From Alloascoidea africana (Eukaryota; Ascomycota; Alloascoideomycetes; Alloascoideales; Alloascoideaceae), in NCBI GenBank assembly GCA_030581615.1, contig JAKTTT010000048.1:62001-126000 (forward strand): 64,000 nucleotides of DNA, given 5' to 3'. Of the stretch, positions 41,423 through 51,545 are shown piece after piece (the first letter of the stretch is position 1; the number at the start of each line of letters is the position of its first letter). The notes under the pieces are model-generated. The model searched no databases and was not told the origin of the DNA. It saw only the letters and a program-made list of their open reading frames with translations. The position numbers and the translations under genes are program-made.

Positions 41423-42049
41423 TCAGTCGCCGTCGCCGCGGCCGTCATCGTCATTGTCGTCGTCGTCCAGCAGGTGCCAGAGCAGCTCCACGGTTTTCTT
41501 GCGGTTGTTGCTGGTTTCGCTGGTTTCGCTGGTCTCGCTGGTGCTGGTGCTGGTGGTGCTGGCAGAGCAGAAAAAGGGAACGCCCAGCGTGCCCAGGCGG
41601 CGAGCCATGGCCGAGCTCATTTCCACCTGGGCCTCGTAGATGCCGTCGTCCAGCTTCTCGAGCTCTTTGGTGCCCGGGGCCTTATCGCTCTGCTTCTGCT
41701 GCTTCTCCAGCAGCTGTGTTCGCATTTCGTACCACCTTTTTTCCAGTGCCCGCTGTTTGCGAATCATCTGCCTGATAGACTTTGTCTTCTCGCGGTCCCG
41801 GCTCAGCACAAACACAATGTACCGCACCGCATCCCGGTACTGGCGAATCTCTCTCGGATCTCGTTTGTACTGGGTTTGTTCTGGCTCAGCAGCTGCCACA
41901 GTGGCCTCCTTTTCTCTAGACAGCATGGGGCTACTGCTACCAGCCGGGCCCTCGGATCCGTTGGCACGGATCTGGGCCATCAGCTCTTGGATCTTTTCTG
42001 CGGGCGTCGCAGCCTCGCCCTTGCTCCCGTGCTGGATCGCCATTAGCAT
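41423..42049 (-). CDS. DUF2458-like fungal protein of unknown function
   Basis: 208 residues from ATG 42049 (an alternative ATG is two codons on, at 42043). A helical middle (DPREIRQYRDAVRYIVFVLS, MIRKQRALEKRWYEMRTQLL) leads to a block ending AQVEMSSAMARRLGTLGVPF, which matches the end of the fungal DUF2458 family (typically ...LGVPFF). The tail is a Ser-Thr-Glu repeat (SETSETSETS) and an acidic DDDDNDDDG run from expanded triplets. Role unknown; the SMC- or kinetochore-like helical character gives no firm hint. It lies in a GC-rich island between MIR1 and SLN1, both on the same strand. Confidence 0.62.
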   Translation of the reverse strand: MLMAIQHGSKGEAATPAEKIQELMAQIRANGSEGPAGSSSPMLSREKEATVAAAEPEQTQYKRDPREIRQYRDAVRYIVFVLSRDREKTKSIRQMIRKQRALEKRWYEMRTQLLEKQQKQSDKAPGTKELEKLDDGIYEAQVEMSSAMARRLGTLGVPFFCSASTTSTSTSETSETSETSNNRKKTVELLWHLLDDDDNDDDGRGDGD

Positions 42050-42222
42050 ACAGCCAGTATTCTTAGCATTACAAGTACAAGAGCCCGTCCCGAACACAAA
42101 TAGAAATAGAAATAGAAATACAAAATAGAGATACACGTAGATGTGGGGCCGCGGCGTAACCCCCAGCACGGCAGCACGGCCCGTCCCGGCCCCGTGCGGG
42201 CCCGTGCTGGCCCGTGCCAGGG

Positions 42223-42816
42223 CTAGGGGCAGGGGCAGGGGCAGACCTCGGCCAGGACCCGGCGCAGCTCGCCGCGGCGGATGGGCTTGGCCAGGAAGGC
42301 GGCCATGCCCACGCGGCCGCACGCGCGCACGTTGCTTTCGTCGGCAAACGCGGTGAGCGCCACGACCGGGTGCGCGAAGCCCAGCTGCTCGCGGATCACC
42401 GTCGTGGCCTCCAGCCCGTCCATCCGCGGCATCTGCACGTCCATGAACACCACGTCGAACGCCCGGTGCTCCGCCAGCGACTCCCGCACCCTGGCCACCG
42501 CGACCTCGCCGTCCGGCGCGATCGTGATGTCCTTGTAGCCCTCCAGCTGCAGCATCCGCTTCACCACCTTCTGGTTCACGTCGTTGTCCTCCACGATCAG
42601 AATCCGCAGATCCGTCCGCAGCGCTCTCGCGGCCACGGGCGACGGCGGCAGCGTCCCGGAGAAGGAGTCCTGCGACGTTGTCGTCGAGCATCCGCCCGTG
42701 GTGACCGCCGAACTGTGTCGGCCCGCCAGATCCGGTCGCCGCTCAACGGCTCCTCCAGCTTCAGCTCCAGCTCCTGTGCCGGAGACGCTGATCGGAGCCG
42801 GCGAGCCCAGTTCCAA

Positions 42817-42847
<31 letters not shown>

Positions 42848-45003
42848 TTGTCTGTCTCCAGTTCCTGCTCCAGTTGCCGCTCCTCGACCTCGAAAGGCGA
42901 CCTGGCCTTGATCACGTCCGGCGGAATCAGATCCGGAGTGTCCACATCCTCCAGCACCAGCCCCAGAGTAGAACTCAGATTCGTGTAGCTATTGTACATT
43001 CTCTTGCTCTTGCCTTTCCGTCGCGTGTCCTCGCCCTCGCCCTCGCCCTCGCCCTCGGCCCGTGATTTCGAAACTGTCCTGCTTTTCAGCCGTTTCAACG
43101 GTATCCTCAGCTTGAACACAGACCCCGTCCCGACCGTAGATTCCAGCTCCACGGCCCCTTGCATCACGCTCGCAAGCTGTTTACAAATGGACAGTCCAAG
43201 TCCTGTGCCCCCATGGGATCGAGATAGTGTCTGGTCTCCTTGCACAAACGGCTCGAAAACCCGCTCTTGCAACTCTGGAGAAATCCCTGATCCACTATCC
43301 TCAACCTCAAACTCAAACACAAACGTCTTATTTTCAACTTCGCTATTGGTGGTGTCCTTAACCTCCACTTTTGTAAATTTGGTGCTTGCACTGGCCCGCT
43401 CATCGTATTCTCCAACCAGCCGTATTCGTACTCGAACATACCCTTTCTCCGGAGTAAACTTCAAACTGTTAGAAACCAAATTCATCAAAACCTGGATGAT
43501 CCGGTTAGAGTCTCCGTACAGTACCATCGATTTTACACTTTCAGGTACAAATTGTATCGTCAATTCCACGTTTTGGTCGTGTGCTATCTTGGCAAAAATC
43601 GAGTCTATCTGTCTCGAAATCTCATACGGTTTGAACTCTCGCAATTTCAAATTATCGTTTGTACCCACACCAGACTCATTGGACTCAATACTGTCATTGT
43701 TATTACTATTGGCTTGATTTTTGGAAAATACCAACAGCTCGGTTAAAATGTGAAGTAGCAACTCGCCCGATCGAAAGATGAGTTTTAAGGAATCCCGAAT
43801 CTTTTTAACATCACGCTCCGCAATGGCCACCGCAGTCATGCCCAGAATACCATTCAATGGCGTCCGTAACTCATGGGAAATATTCGCAATAAACACGGTT
43901 TTCGCCTCGTTTGCCGCCTCGGCCTCCACTTTGGCCCGTTCCAACTCGGCTGTTCGCTCTTTTACTCGATCCTCCAGGTGCATGTACTGTTTATAAAGCT
44001 CATCAGTCATGAGATTATACATGTCTGTCAAGTCCGTCAACTCATCTCGGAAATGCCGCCGTGTCTGTGGAATCTTTTTAGGAATTCGAAACCCTGTGCT
44101 CGCAATCCCCCTCCAGCCCTCTGTTTCCTGCTCTTCCGCATCTTGAGAATCCGTGGCTGGTCTCTTGCGCTTTCGCAACTTGAACCATTTCTCCCTCATT
44201 GTGCCAGTCCACCCCCATTTTTTCGACGAGCAAAAAGAATGCCGCTTTGAAAACTTGTCATCGTCACCAGACTCCGACCCTGCCACGGATGATGCAGAAT
44301 CGGGTTTGGAATCTTCTAAACTGGTCGCCTCACGCAGTCTGGTTATCGGCCTCACAAAGTAATGTGCGAGCGGGAAAGTCATAAAACAGATAAAACCGGC
44401 AACGCCAAACACGGTGCCCACCACCGTATTTCTAAGTTCTCGAGTCGGCTTGTTGAAGTTGGACATGGATTGTTCAATCAACAACCCCCACTTGTTGTTT
44501 CGCGTAAGACCCACAGAGGTGTACCCCACGGCGACAGACTGCATTTCCGTTCCAATTTCAAATGAATCTGGCCGTCGAGCGTTTCGGATAGACCCAGGGC
44601 TGACGGCATTGAGTGCCAATTGTACAGGCCGGTAAATGCGAGCGTCAATGGGTTTGTCATCCCCTTCTTTCCCATAGGAGAATAACGGAATAAAAGTGTT
44701 ATTTGGAGAACTGGACACGAGAATGATGTTCAGATCGTGTAATTTCGCTGTAGGGTCTGGATCAAAAGGAGTTACAACCGATAAAAGACTGCTTGCGTCC
44801 ATAACCACAGTCATAAACCCGCAAAGCGAGGGCTGCGTGATGATGCTGGACACATTGCTATATATCGGGGTGGTGATGGACATTATGGAGTCTATCACAC
44901 AATGGGAGGCTGAATCATTTAATGAATAGTGTTGGGACAGGAGATAGGGCCCTGCAATAAAAGGAGAGTTCACATCATGGTCGTTTTGTCTGGATATGGA
45001 CGA

Positions 45004-45037
<34 letters not shown>

Positions 45038-45582
45038 TTGTTGAAATTTAAAAGAGGGAACACTCCGGAAGGAACTGAACCCATCTCACAATCCAGATCT
45101 GCTGTCACATTAAGAATAACTGCCAAAGCAAGGTCGTAAAGAAGCACCTGCGTAAAAGTGTTGGAGGACATGAGAAACTGATTGATGATGGCCTGGGACT
45201 CGCTCCACACGGAAGAGCTCTGACTTCTCGCATTATGCTGGGCCAAGGGCACCTGGATCGTTGGCTTCATCGAGAGAAGTTGTACTTGGTATGAGAGAGA
45301 CTGATAGGCCTGTTTCAACTGAGTGGCTTTCAGCTGCGCAATGACCTCTAGCCGACTGGCTCTCAGCGACAGAACATTGTTGGCGTTATACACACCCTAT
45401 CAGATAGTCTGTTAGCATCAACATACTACTGAGAGGATACACGTGTAGAGAACAAAAGATCTTACCGTCACGATTGCCAGCGTGATCAGAGAAAGGATCA
45501 CGGTCGTCGAGACCAGGAGAATCAACTGCTGCCATATTCCAATCTTTATGTGCTTGATCTTGAAGTTGAAGTTGACTCGCAT
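42223..45582 (-). CDS. SLN1: Sln1-type hybrid histidine kinase osmosensor, two exons
   Basis: Exons 45466-45582 and 42223-45396 join to about 1096 residues (an in-frame ATG 11 codons upstream, 45615, is possible). Two membrane helices (QLILLVSTTVILSLITLAIV; VFGVAGFICFMTFPLAHYFV) flank an extracellular sensor domain; the intron lies just after helix 1 (T/GVYNANN). Then come a HAMP-like coiled coil, the H box FIANISHELRTPLNGILGMT with the phospho-His, N box RIIQVLMNLVSNSLKFTPEK, G boxes (EDSGSGISPELQERVFEPFV, GGTGLGLSICKQLA), and a receiver domain with phospho-Asp in DVVFMDVQMPRMDGLEATTV and the conserved Lys in AKPI. In yeast, Sln1 signals through Ypd1 to Ssk1 (HOG) and Skn7. The receiver-coding end (42.2-42.7 kb) is far more GC-rich than the rest. 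Confidence 0.96.
45005..45036. repeat. (GAC)n trinucleotide repeat in SLN1
   Basis: About ten GAC units, read on the minus strand as a Ser run in the extracellular sensor domain. A likely length-variable site. Confidence 0.92.
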
Positions 45583-46107
45583 TCTACGCTGGCAGTCATT
45601 CACCGGGACAGACACAAAAGCAGGGAACAGAAGCGAAAACGAAAATACTACGGGCGAAAATAAATAAAAAAGTTAATTGTCCTCAAGGAATCCATTTCTG
45701 GGCTTTTGTATAAAACCTAGTATGAACGCTAAACCAAAGGCTAATGCTAAATGGCTGCTCGGCCACAAATCTCTCCACCACGGCTGCCCAGGGCGTGAGG
45801 ACCAGAGAGACCTGGCATCTCCAGGGTCTTTTCCTGACGTGCCCATCCTAGTTCTTGTCCCTTCTGTCCTCTCCTCTGTTTGCACCTTCGATATCCCAAG
45901 CCAAGACCTCCAAAACCAAGGCCTTTTTCCTTTTTCCGCACCCATTTGGCACCAAATCTTAGCTTTCGAGCTCCTTCCTGATGAGGAAACACCCGTGCAC
46001 CCCCAGTGGTGCCTGGTGCCCGGGCAACAAATCGCAAATGCCGCCGCAGACGCACGGTCTAGCCGCCAGCCAATCAGCGCGCGAGCCGGGGTGTGTAGAT
46101 TTGGGTC

Positions 46108-46115
46108 TGAGTCAT
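46108..46115 (+). promoter_or_regulatory. Gcn4-type site (TGAGTCAT) in the GCN4 promoter
   Basis: A perfect Gcn4 core followed 10 bp later by a TATA-like ATAAAAAG, about 150 bp before the first uORF. It suggests autoregulation. Confidence 0.5.
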
Positions 46116-46256
46116 TCTGCTCAAGATAAAAAGCCACGCCTCCCAGCTCTCTCTTTTCCTTTCTTTCTTTTCTTCAGTCATACATTTCTAAATTTTTTGA
46201 TACTACTTACAACCCCACACAGTTTATTATATTGCGAATCGTTGAAGTTTATCAAA

Positions 46257-46268
46257 ATGGCTTGTTAA
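46257..46268 (+). promoter_or_regulatory. GCN4 uORF1 (Met-Ala-Cys-stop)
   Basis: ATG GCT TGT TAA, the first ATG of the leader, 310 nt before the GCN4 start. S. cerevisiae GCN4 uORF1 also encodes Met-Ala-Cys and permits re-initiation. The sequence after the stop is A/T-rich, as needed in S. cerevisiae for keeping 40S subunits scanning. Confidence 0.8.
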
Positions 46269-46345
46269 ATTGAGTTTTTTACCCCCGTCTCGATTAAAAA
46301 AAAAGTCTCTTTAAAAAATTTTTAAAAGAGATTTCTACTTACACT

Positions 46346-46522
46346 ATGTTGTCTTGTCTGAAATGTTATGAATGAAAGAATAAAAAAAAAAGTTTAGTTC
46401 TCCCCCAAGAATTAAAACTACACCTTTAAACAATGATGTTTATTTGAAAGTTTTCCAAAATGTTTACCTTTAACCCCCCGCCTCCTTCGCCTCGCTGCTG
46501 GATATTTCCCCGATTATATTGA
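46346..46522 (+). promoter_or_regulatory. GCN4 downstream uORF cluster
   Basis: Upstream frames after uORF1: 46346-46375 (9 codons), 46363-46371 (Met-Leu), 46368-46397 (9 codons), 46372-46383 (Met-Lys-Glu), 46433-46447 (Met-Met-Phe-Ile) and 46460-46522 (20 codons, proline-rich). The last ends 44 nt before the GCN4 ATG. These would block ribosomes re-initiating early in fed cells, in the manner of uORFs 3 and 4 of S. cerevisiae. Confidence 0.6.
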
Positions 46523-46566
46523 TTGAAGAAGTTTTACAATTTACTGAATTATTACCCATTACTGAA

Positions 46567-47373
46567 ATGTTATCATCGAAACCAACAACACCAATGAATT
46601 TAACATCACTCGCCAAGATGAATCCTATTGCAATTCCCAAGGATGACCTCAAGGGGTCCTTCCTCTTTGGAGAGTCTGTTCTCGAGGGATTCGAGACCGA
46701 GAGGAGCTTTGTAAAGCAAGAAGAGGATCTTCCTCTAGGTTTTATTGAGTCCTCGGAGTTGTTTATGAATTCTGAGATTCCAGATGCTCCTGAGTTTACA
46801 CCTTCTACCGGAACCGTTTCCCCCTTGGAACTCTTACTCCCTTCCTCCGGTTCTCTCGATGCTGGAGACGCTGGCTTTGACGTGACCCCCATGTTTGGTG
46901 AGGTCGAGTTGGGAGAGGCTAATGATTGGCCTTCTCTTTTTGACGACTCGGTTCATAGTTTTGAAGCACCTACAGAAGAAACAAAATCTTCACTTACACC
47001 TGCTCCTGAGCCTGTGACTGTCAAGCCAGTCACACCAAAGTCTAGCCTGAAGAGAGCTGCTTCCGAAGTTGAAGGATTGATCACTCCCTCAGAATCACTT
47101 GAGTCCTCAAGATGCACTAAGAAAGACCATTTGGGAATCATTACCTACAACAGAAAGAAGAGAAACACTCCTCTACAGGATGTTTCGGTCCCAGAAGGTA
47201 GTGACGTCGCCGCTATCAAGCGAGCAAGAAATACAGAAGCTGCTCGTCGTTCAAGAGCAAGAAAGCTTGAGCGAATGAACCAGTTGGAAGAAAGGATTGA
47301 TGCTCTCTTAGCAAGGAACTCGGAGCTTGAAGCTGAAGTGATGAGACTGAAGAAGATTGTTCAGGAGGCTTGA
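46567..47373 (+). CDS. GCN4: Gcn4 bZIP activator of amino-acid biosynthesis
   Basis: 268 residues, close to the 281 of S. cerevisiae. The first ATG of the coding frame is at 46567; the frame is open further upstream but lacks an ATG. The N-terminal half is acidic with aromatic/hydrophobic clusters typical of activation domains (FLFGESVLEGFE, ANDWPSLFDDSVHSFE, the latter matching the Gcn4 central acidic WxxLF motif). A CDC4-type phosphodegron-like TP/SP region follows (KPVTPKSSLK, LITPSESLES). The bZIP is at the C-terminus: basic region AAIKRARNTEAARRSRARKL, then the zipper (ERMNQLEERIDALLARNSEL). The zipper leucine in MRLKK is written CTG, showing CTG is read as Leu. It binds TGAGTCA sites, of which three are seen in this window. 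Confidence 0.95.
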   Translation: MLSSKPTTPMNLTSLAKMNPIAIPKDDLKGSFLFGESVLEGFETERSFVKQEEDLPLGFIESSELFMNSEIPDAPEFTPSTGTVSPLELLLPSSGSLDAGDAGFDVTPMFGEVELGEANDWPSLFDDSVHSFEAPTEETKSSLTPAPEPVTVKPVTPKSSLKRAASEVEGLITPSESLESSRCTKKDHLGIITYNRKKRNTPLQDVSVPEGSDVAAIKRARNTEAARRSRARKLERMNQLEERIDALLARNSELEAEVMRLKKIVQEA

Positions 47374-47453
47374 TTTGTAATAAATTTTTGTTTTAGTATT
47401 GTGTCAGTTACATAAACCTATTAGAATGCTATGTTTTTCATTGTTCAAAGTTT

Positions 47454-49286
47454 TTAGCTCTTTTTGAAGTGGCTCAGTGTAGTTTGCCCGCGGTCTATCC
47501 TTCTTTTCTTCTGCCTGTTAGCTGGCGGTGTGTTACTCCTTTGTTTTCTGTTGGACGTAAAGTTTTGTGTCTCAACAATATCTGTCCCATTCATCTCCAC
47601 CAGCAGATCCATCGCAACATGCCAGTCCTTGTGCTCCGCCAGTTTTGGCTCTGTTGTAAACTTTTCCGTGCATCGAGGACATGCCAGCATATTCTCCTCT
47701 TGTTGCTGCTTCTTTTCGTCATTGTGGAATGAGAAAGGCGGTTCTGGCATTTCCTTCACCACCTTCACAAAGCCATCCATCGACCCATTGTTTGCTAGGC
47801 CTGTAAAGTTCGATACGCCTAGAGAAAGAACCAGAATCGGGTACATTGGCGTCTTATCGGCCCAATTCTCCTCCATCTCACGAATCAGTTTGCACCCTGT
47901 TTGATACAACGTCTCTTGGAGACGATCCCTGGGCACATTGGGAAACGGACACTGTCGAGATCGGCCTCCACCATAAGCCATCTCTGAGTTGAACCCCCGG
48001 CGATGGACCGATATCGTTTTCGGCCGCCTGCTTGACCCGGTCTCTTCCTCCAACTCCACTACCCGTTGGTACAGGTCTGCAGCAAAGACTTTGAGCCAGG
48101 GCTCCGCATCCCGAGAACTTTTCACAGACTCACGCCTAAAGTTCTTGACAGAAATCATTGTTTTGATCTCCGTCCGCGTTTTCAACTCTGTGTACTCCTG
48201 GCCCCGTACCAGATTATAAAGCCGCTTTGCAAGAGCCCTATCGTTGTTCAAGATCCGCTCCATATCTGTCAGCGAAAAGCTCATCAAGTGCTCAAACGAA
48301 GCCTTGTGAGAATCATTATCATTGTCCCCCGATTGGAGATTAAATGCCTCCTTCACCATGCGTCCCGTTTTCCCTCCCATGCTCCACAGATCAGTGACAT
48401 CGTGTTTCGATAGCATCACTGGTATTGCTGATGTCCGTAGGATGGTCTGATTATCTGGCTTGTTTTCCCCACATGCCAGCTTTGCGAGAATCTTGTTCCT
48501 CGCAATTCCCGCGGATGTTGTGTACCCCAATCGAGCCTCGATCTGTTTGCGGATTTCAAAGGCTATAGAGGCCCCAATCATTATGAAAATGTCGTCCCAG
48601 TCCTGGACAATGTGCTCGTTACCATCCAGGCTAGGCACCACAACGCCGTTGGACTGTGTGAACCACGGCCGGCCCTCCAATTCATCTGAACCTGGCACAG
48701 GGGGCAGCATTCTACTGCTGCTCTCGTCGTCCCGTGTAGTATTGTTCGTGTCAACCGCAGCTCTCAGCTGTGGAAATTCGTCCTGTGCCTTTCTGTAAAC
48801 TAGTCGCCCAAAATCCAAAAAGCTCTCATCCACACTAGCTTTCTCCACAACATCACAAGACTCTTGAAAAATCCTCATAATCTTTCTGCTCTCTCGTCGG
48901 TATGGGTCCAGGGAAACCTTGTGGTCCTCAGGACTAGGCATATTCTGGCCCTTGGAGTCCTTCGGTCCTGTGAAATAAGTCCAGAACGATTCGCCCCTTT
49001 TGTAAACAGCAGTGTGCGCTGCGATCAGACCAGGACATTTGAGTCTGGCAGTCTGAAGGGTATCCATCCGGCTTATGCCATACTTGCGAGCAGCGTACGA
49101 AACCGCAATTAGCGAGTTCCACTGAACACAGACAACTGGGTCATCCCGCGACAACCCCAGCCTGATCTGCTCCGCCTGGGCGAAGAACGCATTGATGTCA
49201 ATGTGCGCAATCACTGCCAGCGGCGTCCGAGATGACCTCTGTTGGCTGTTCAGAGCTCGAAACTCGCTGACGGAGAACTTGGTCAT
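47454..49286 (-). CDS. RAD30: DNA polymerase eta (translesion polymerase)
   Basis: About 610 residues, intronless. Y-family polymerase that bypasses UV cyclobutane dimers. Catalytic motifs: AHIDINAFFAQAEQIRLGL (first Asp), CVQWNSLIAVSYAARKYGIS RMD (family hallmark), SVDESFLDFG (Asp-Glu pair), GYTTSAGIARNKILAKLACG. The little-finger region covers IKTMISVKNFRRESVKSS to TISVHRRGFN. A C2H2 UBZ finger that binds ubiquitinated PCNA is at CPRCTEKFTTEPKLAEHKDW H. The C-terminus ends in a PIP box (QTTLSHFKKS). The ATG at 49286 (MTKFSVSEF) aligns with the S. cerevisiae start MSKFTWKEL; an in-frame ATG 19 codons upstream (49343) gives an extension without similarity. Confidence 0.95.
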   Translation of the reverse strand: MTKFSVSEFRALNSQQRSSRTPLAVIAHIDINAFFAQAEQIRLGLSRDDPVVCVQWNSLIAVSYAARKYGISRMDTLQTARLKCPGLIAAHTAVYKRGESFWTYFTGPKDSKGQNMPSPEDHKVSLDPYRRESRKIMRIFQESCDVVEKASVDESFLDFGRLVYRKAQDEFPQLRAAVDTNNTTRDDESSSRMLPPVPGSDELEGRPWFTQSNGVVVPSLDGNEHIVQDWDDIFIMIGASIAFEIRKQIEARLGYTTSAGIARNKILAKLACGENKPDNQTILRTSAIPVMLSKHDVTDLWSMGGKTGRMVKEAFNLQSGDNDNDSHKASFEHLMSFSLTDMERILNNDRALAKRLYNLVRGQEYTELKTRTEIKTMISVKNFRRESVKSSRDAEPWLKVFAADLYQRVVELEEETGSSRRPKTISVHRRGFNSEMAYGGGRSRQCPFPNVPRDRLQETLYQTGCKLIREMEENWADKTPMYPILVLSLGVSNFTGLANNGSMDGFVKVVKEMPEPPFSFHNDEKKQQQEENMLACPRCTEKFTTEPKLAEHKDWHVAMDLLVEMNGTDIVETQNFTSNRKQRSNTPPANRQKKRRIDRGQTTLSHFKKS

Positions 49287-49593
49287 CCCGGGGCGATGAA
49301 AGCAAAATGTACACGGTTTCTGCTCTCCAGTCGCGCTCTTCATCTATTTTTTTTTTGGCGCCACTTTCGCGTGCTTCACTCCGGGTAATCTGAATGTTTG
49401 GTGAAGATGAAATGGCAGTTCTGGAACGTCTCCCCAGAGTGTTTAATTATTTCATGGATATGATCCCTTATCTCATACAAACCTGATGTCTGTAGTGTTG
49501 GGCAATTCGTAAAAAAATGGGATATAAGAAGATCAAAATGCCCTCTACAATCCTCATCTTAACTGTCTGTATCTGATCAAACTATAAGAAATA
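49287..49593. other. Divergent promoter RAD30 / glycine-zipper gene
   Basis: About 300 bp, AT-rich toward the small gene. No strong regulatory box recognised. Confidence 0.4.
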
Positions 49594-49869
49594 ATGGGTG
49601 AAGCTGATTCCTTTTACGGTGCACAAACAAGAGCTGCAGCTCCTGCTCAATCCAACTCCCAACAACAATGCCAGCAAGGAGACATCCAAGCCCAAGAGGG
49701 TGAGCGCGGAATTGGCGGTGCCATTGTTGGAGGTGTTGCCGGTGGACTCCTAGGCAAGCTGACTGGACATACCAAGTCTGGTGCTGCGGCCGGTGCTGCT
49801 ATTGGCCTTTTTGATAACAAAATCAAGGAAGGCTTTAAGAAAATGGGAAAACGTGGAGAGGAAAAATAA
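49594..49869 (+). CDS. Small glycine-zipper protein
   Basis: 91 residues. After a polar Gln/Ala-rich N-terminus (about residues 1-38) comes a Gly-x3-Gly type segment, GIGGAIVGGVAGGLLGKLTG, then SGAAAGAAIGLFDNKIKEGF and a basic tail. This is the glycine-zipper 2TM layout seen in small fungal proteins, some stress-induced. The hairpin could insert into a membrane or assemble. It is not recognised as a named yeast gene. The compact frame, clear ATG and composition unlike the surrounding AT-rich DNA support a real gene. Divergent from RAD30. Confidence 0.75.
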   Translation: MGEADSFYGAQTRAAAPAQSNSQQQCQQGDIQAQEGERGIGGAIVGGVAGGLLGKLTGHTKSGAAAGAAIGLFDNKIKEGFKKMGKRGEEK

Positions 49870-51416
49870 GCGCGAAAAGTTTCTCAATCTGAATGAATTC
49901 AATGTGATGGTTCGTTCCCCTATTGGGATATGATTTTTGTTGACTATAAATTTTAAGATGTTGTTTTTGTTTTTTAAATATATATAAGGCCTTCAAAAAA
50001 CATTGCTGTTTCTCTCTACTGAGAGATGATGCAATTTTTGTCTAGATTCTTTTACTCGCGTAAAAAAATGCAATGTAACTCTTAGGGTCATCAAAATGGA
50101 TGGGATCTGGTTTTGTACTGCTTTCTTGGTCTTTAGTAATGAAAATTACTAGCCACAATTTATTCTCATGTATCGGTTTTGTCTGTTTGGTTCCTACCAG
50201 ATATAGTCGAAATATGCGTCGGCGCTTGTCAAGACTGAAGTATCTGATCGCTACAAATGTTTCAAATTCGATAAAAACTGTTTGAACAATTTCAGTAATC
50301 CAAATTTTAAATGTCTTTAAAATCAGCATCACTATCTTTTTAAATTCGAGCGACATTTTTTTCAAACGTTACAAAGCTCACAGCTCTCTTTGACACTGGC
50401 GTGCCCAAAAGTTTCATTATTTACACATATGTATGTGGAGGTACTCTTTCTATATGAGTCTAATATTAATTCCCGATAGAAATAAAGAGCCCTTGTTCTT
50501 CTGATCGCTGTTTGAATGTGGATGGTTCCCTGCCGAAAAGTATCGGAAAAGTACTCCAAATTTAGACGCTACAGACCCAATGGCATGTACTTGAGTTTTC
50601 TATGCTATAGCTGTTGATATAGATGCTCTCTTTAAAAGGTAATATTTCCCATTTTTTTGCAGTTTTAAAAAAAAGGAATGATGCATCGGCAATCCACAGG
50701 TTTGATTTTGTGATTTAGTGATAAGATGGTGAAATTGGTGATTGATTGATGATCTGAATGAGGCCTATATATTTGTGTCTTATATCCTACAAACTTTAGT
50801 TTCTTTCTTTACCATACGTAAGCACAAGAGGAACGTTATAGATGTGCTCATCGCCTAACCACTCAATTTGGCTACGAGTGACGAGACAGATTCATCCAAC
50901 GTTTCAAGCTTCTACATTTGGCAGACTATAAGTTAAGCGCTGGTGCTACTCTTGGAGGGGAAAAGCTCGATACAACTTTTGTATCTGTCAATACGGTTCT
51001 GATTCTCTTAGAATTTCAATTGGATATCCAGTTCAATCCAAGGTTGAAACCAGCAAAGATATATGGTTACTGCTCTTTATGAATGCTTTTGGGGGCATCA
51101 ATTCTAGTGTTTGGTGGAAGTTACTTGTCATCCTGACTGGATCATAATTTACCAAGTATTCCAATAAGGAGATAATTCACGATTTGTGTGACCTCTGTGC
51201 TATCACTATTAAGATAATCAGAATTTGTATGACTATACTGAATCTTCAGCTGGATAGAAGACACAAAAGTCGACACTGTATGCTTGCCTTGTCCAAGAGT
51301 TGCTCAAGCGCTTAATGTGTCAGCTTGAAGCTTGGCTTTAACCCGTCCTGCCATTCGTAACCAACTTGAGTGGTTTAACCATTTTGCGTGTTTTCAGAAA
51401 GAGCAGTCTGTAACTG

Positions 51417-51545
51417 CTATAATGAGATCTCATCACACATGAAGACTGTATCTCACTACGTTTGGTATACAAGCCAGCCTCTTGCCAACCTCCTTTGTTG
51501 TTATCTAAATAATCCATTCTCTCATTTGTAATAGATCAAGCTTTA
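51417..51545. repeat. Direct repeat copy A
   Basis: Pairs with copy B, 660 bp downstream. The last 30 bases (51516-51545) are identical in both copies; the upstream ~100 bp align with small gaps (shared TTGGTATAC, GCCTCTT and TAATGAG/TAGTGAG motifs). Could be degenerate remnants of an LTR-like or other element; no coding parts seen between them. Confidence 0.65.

Larger units (their letters stand above)
45583..46566. other. Divergent promoter and long GCN4 leader
   Basis: About 980 bp between SLN1 and GCN4. The first ~500 bp are the shared promoter, with TGAGTCAT at 46108-46115 and ATAAAAAG at 46126-46133. From about 46150 it is a pyrimidine-rich then AT-rich leader carrying seven upstream ATGs. 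Long open frames on both strands at 45673-46137 lack family features and overlap promoter elements. Confidence 0.6.

Noticed and set aside
45673-46137. Overlapping open frames on both strands upstream of GCN4
   Set aside because: Both strands open over the same GC-rich block, no family features, and the block contains the Gcn4 site of the GCN4 promoter.
50042-50365. 107-codon minus-strand frame in the gene desert
   Set aside because: AT-driven composition, no domain, no supporting context; kept only as part of the intergenic description.
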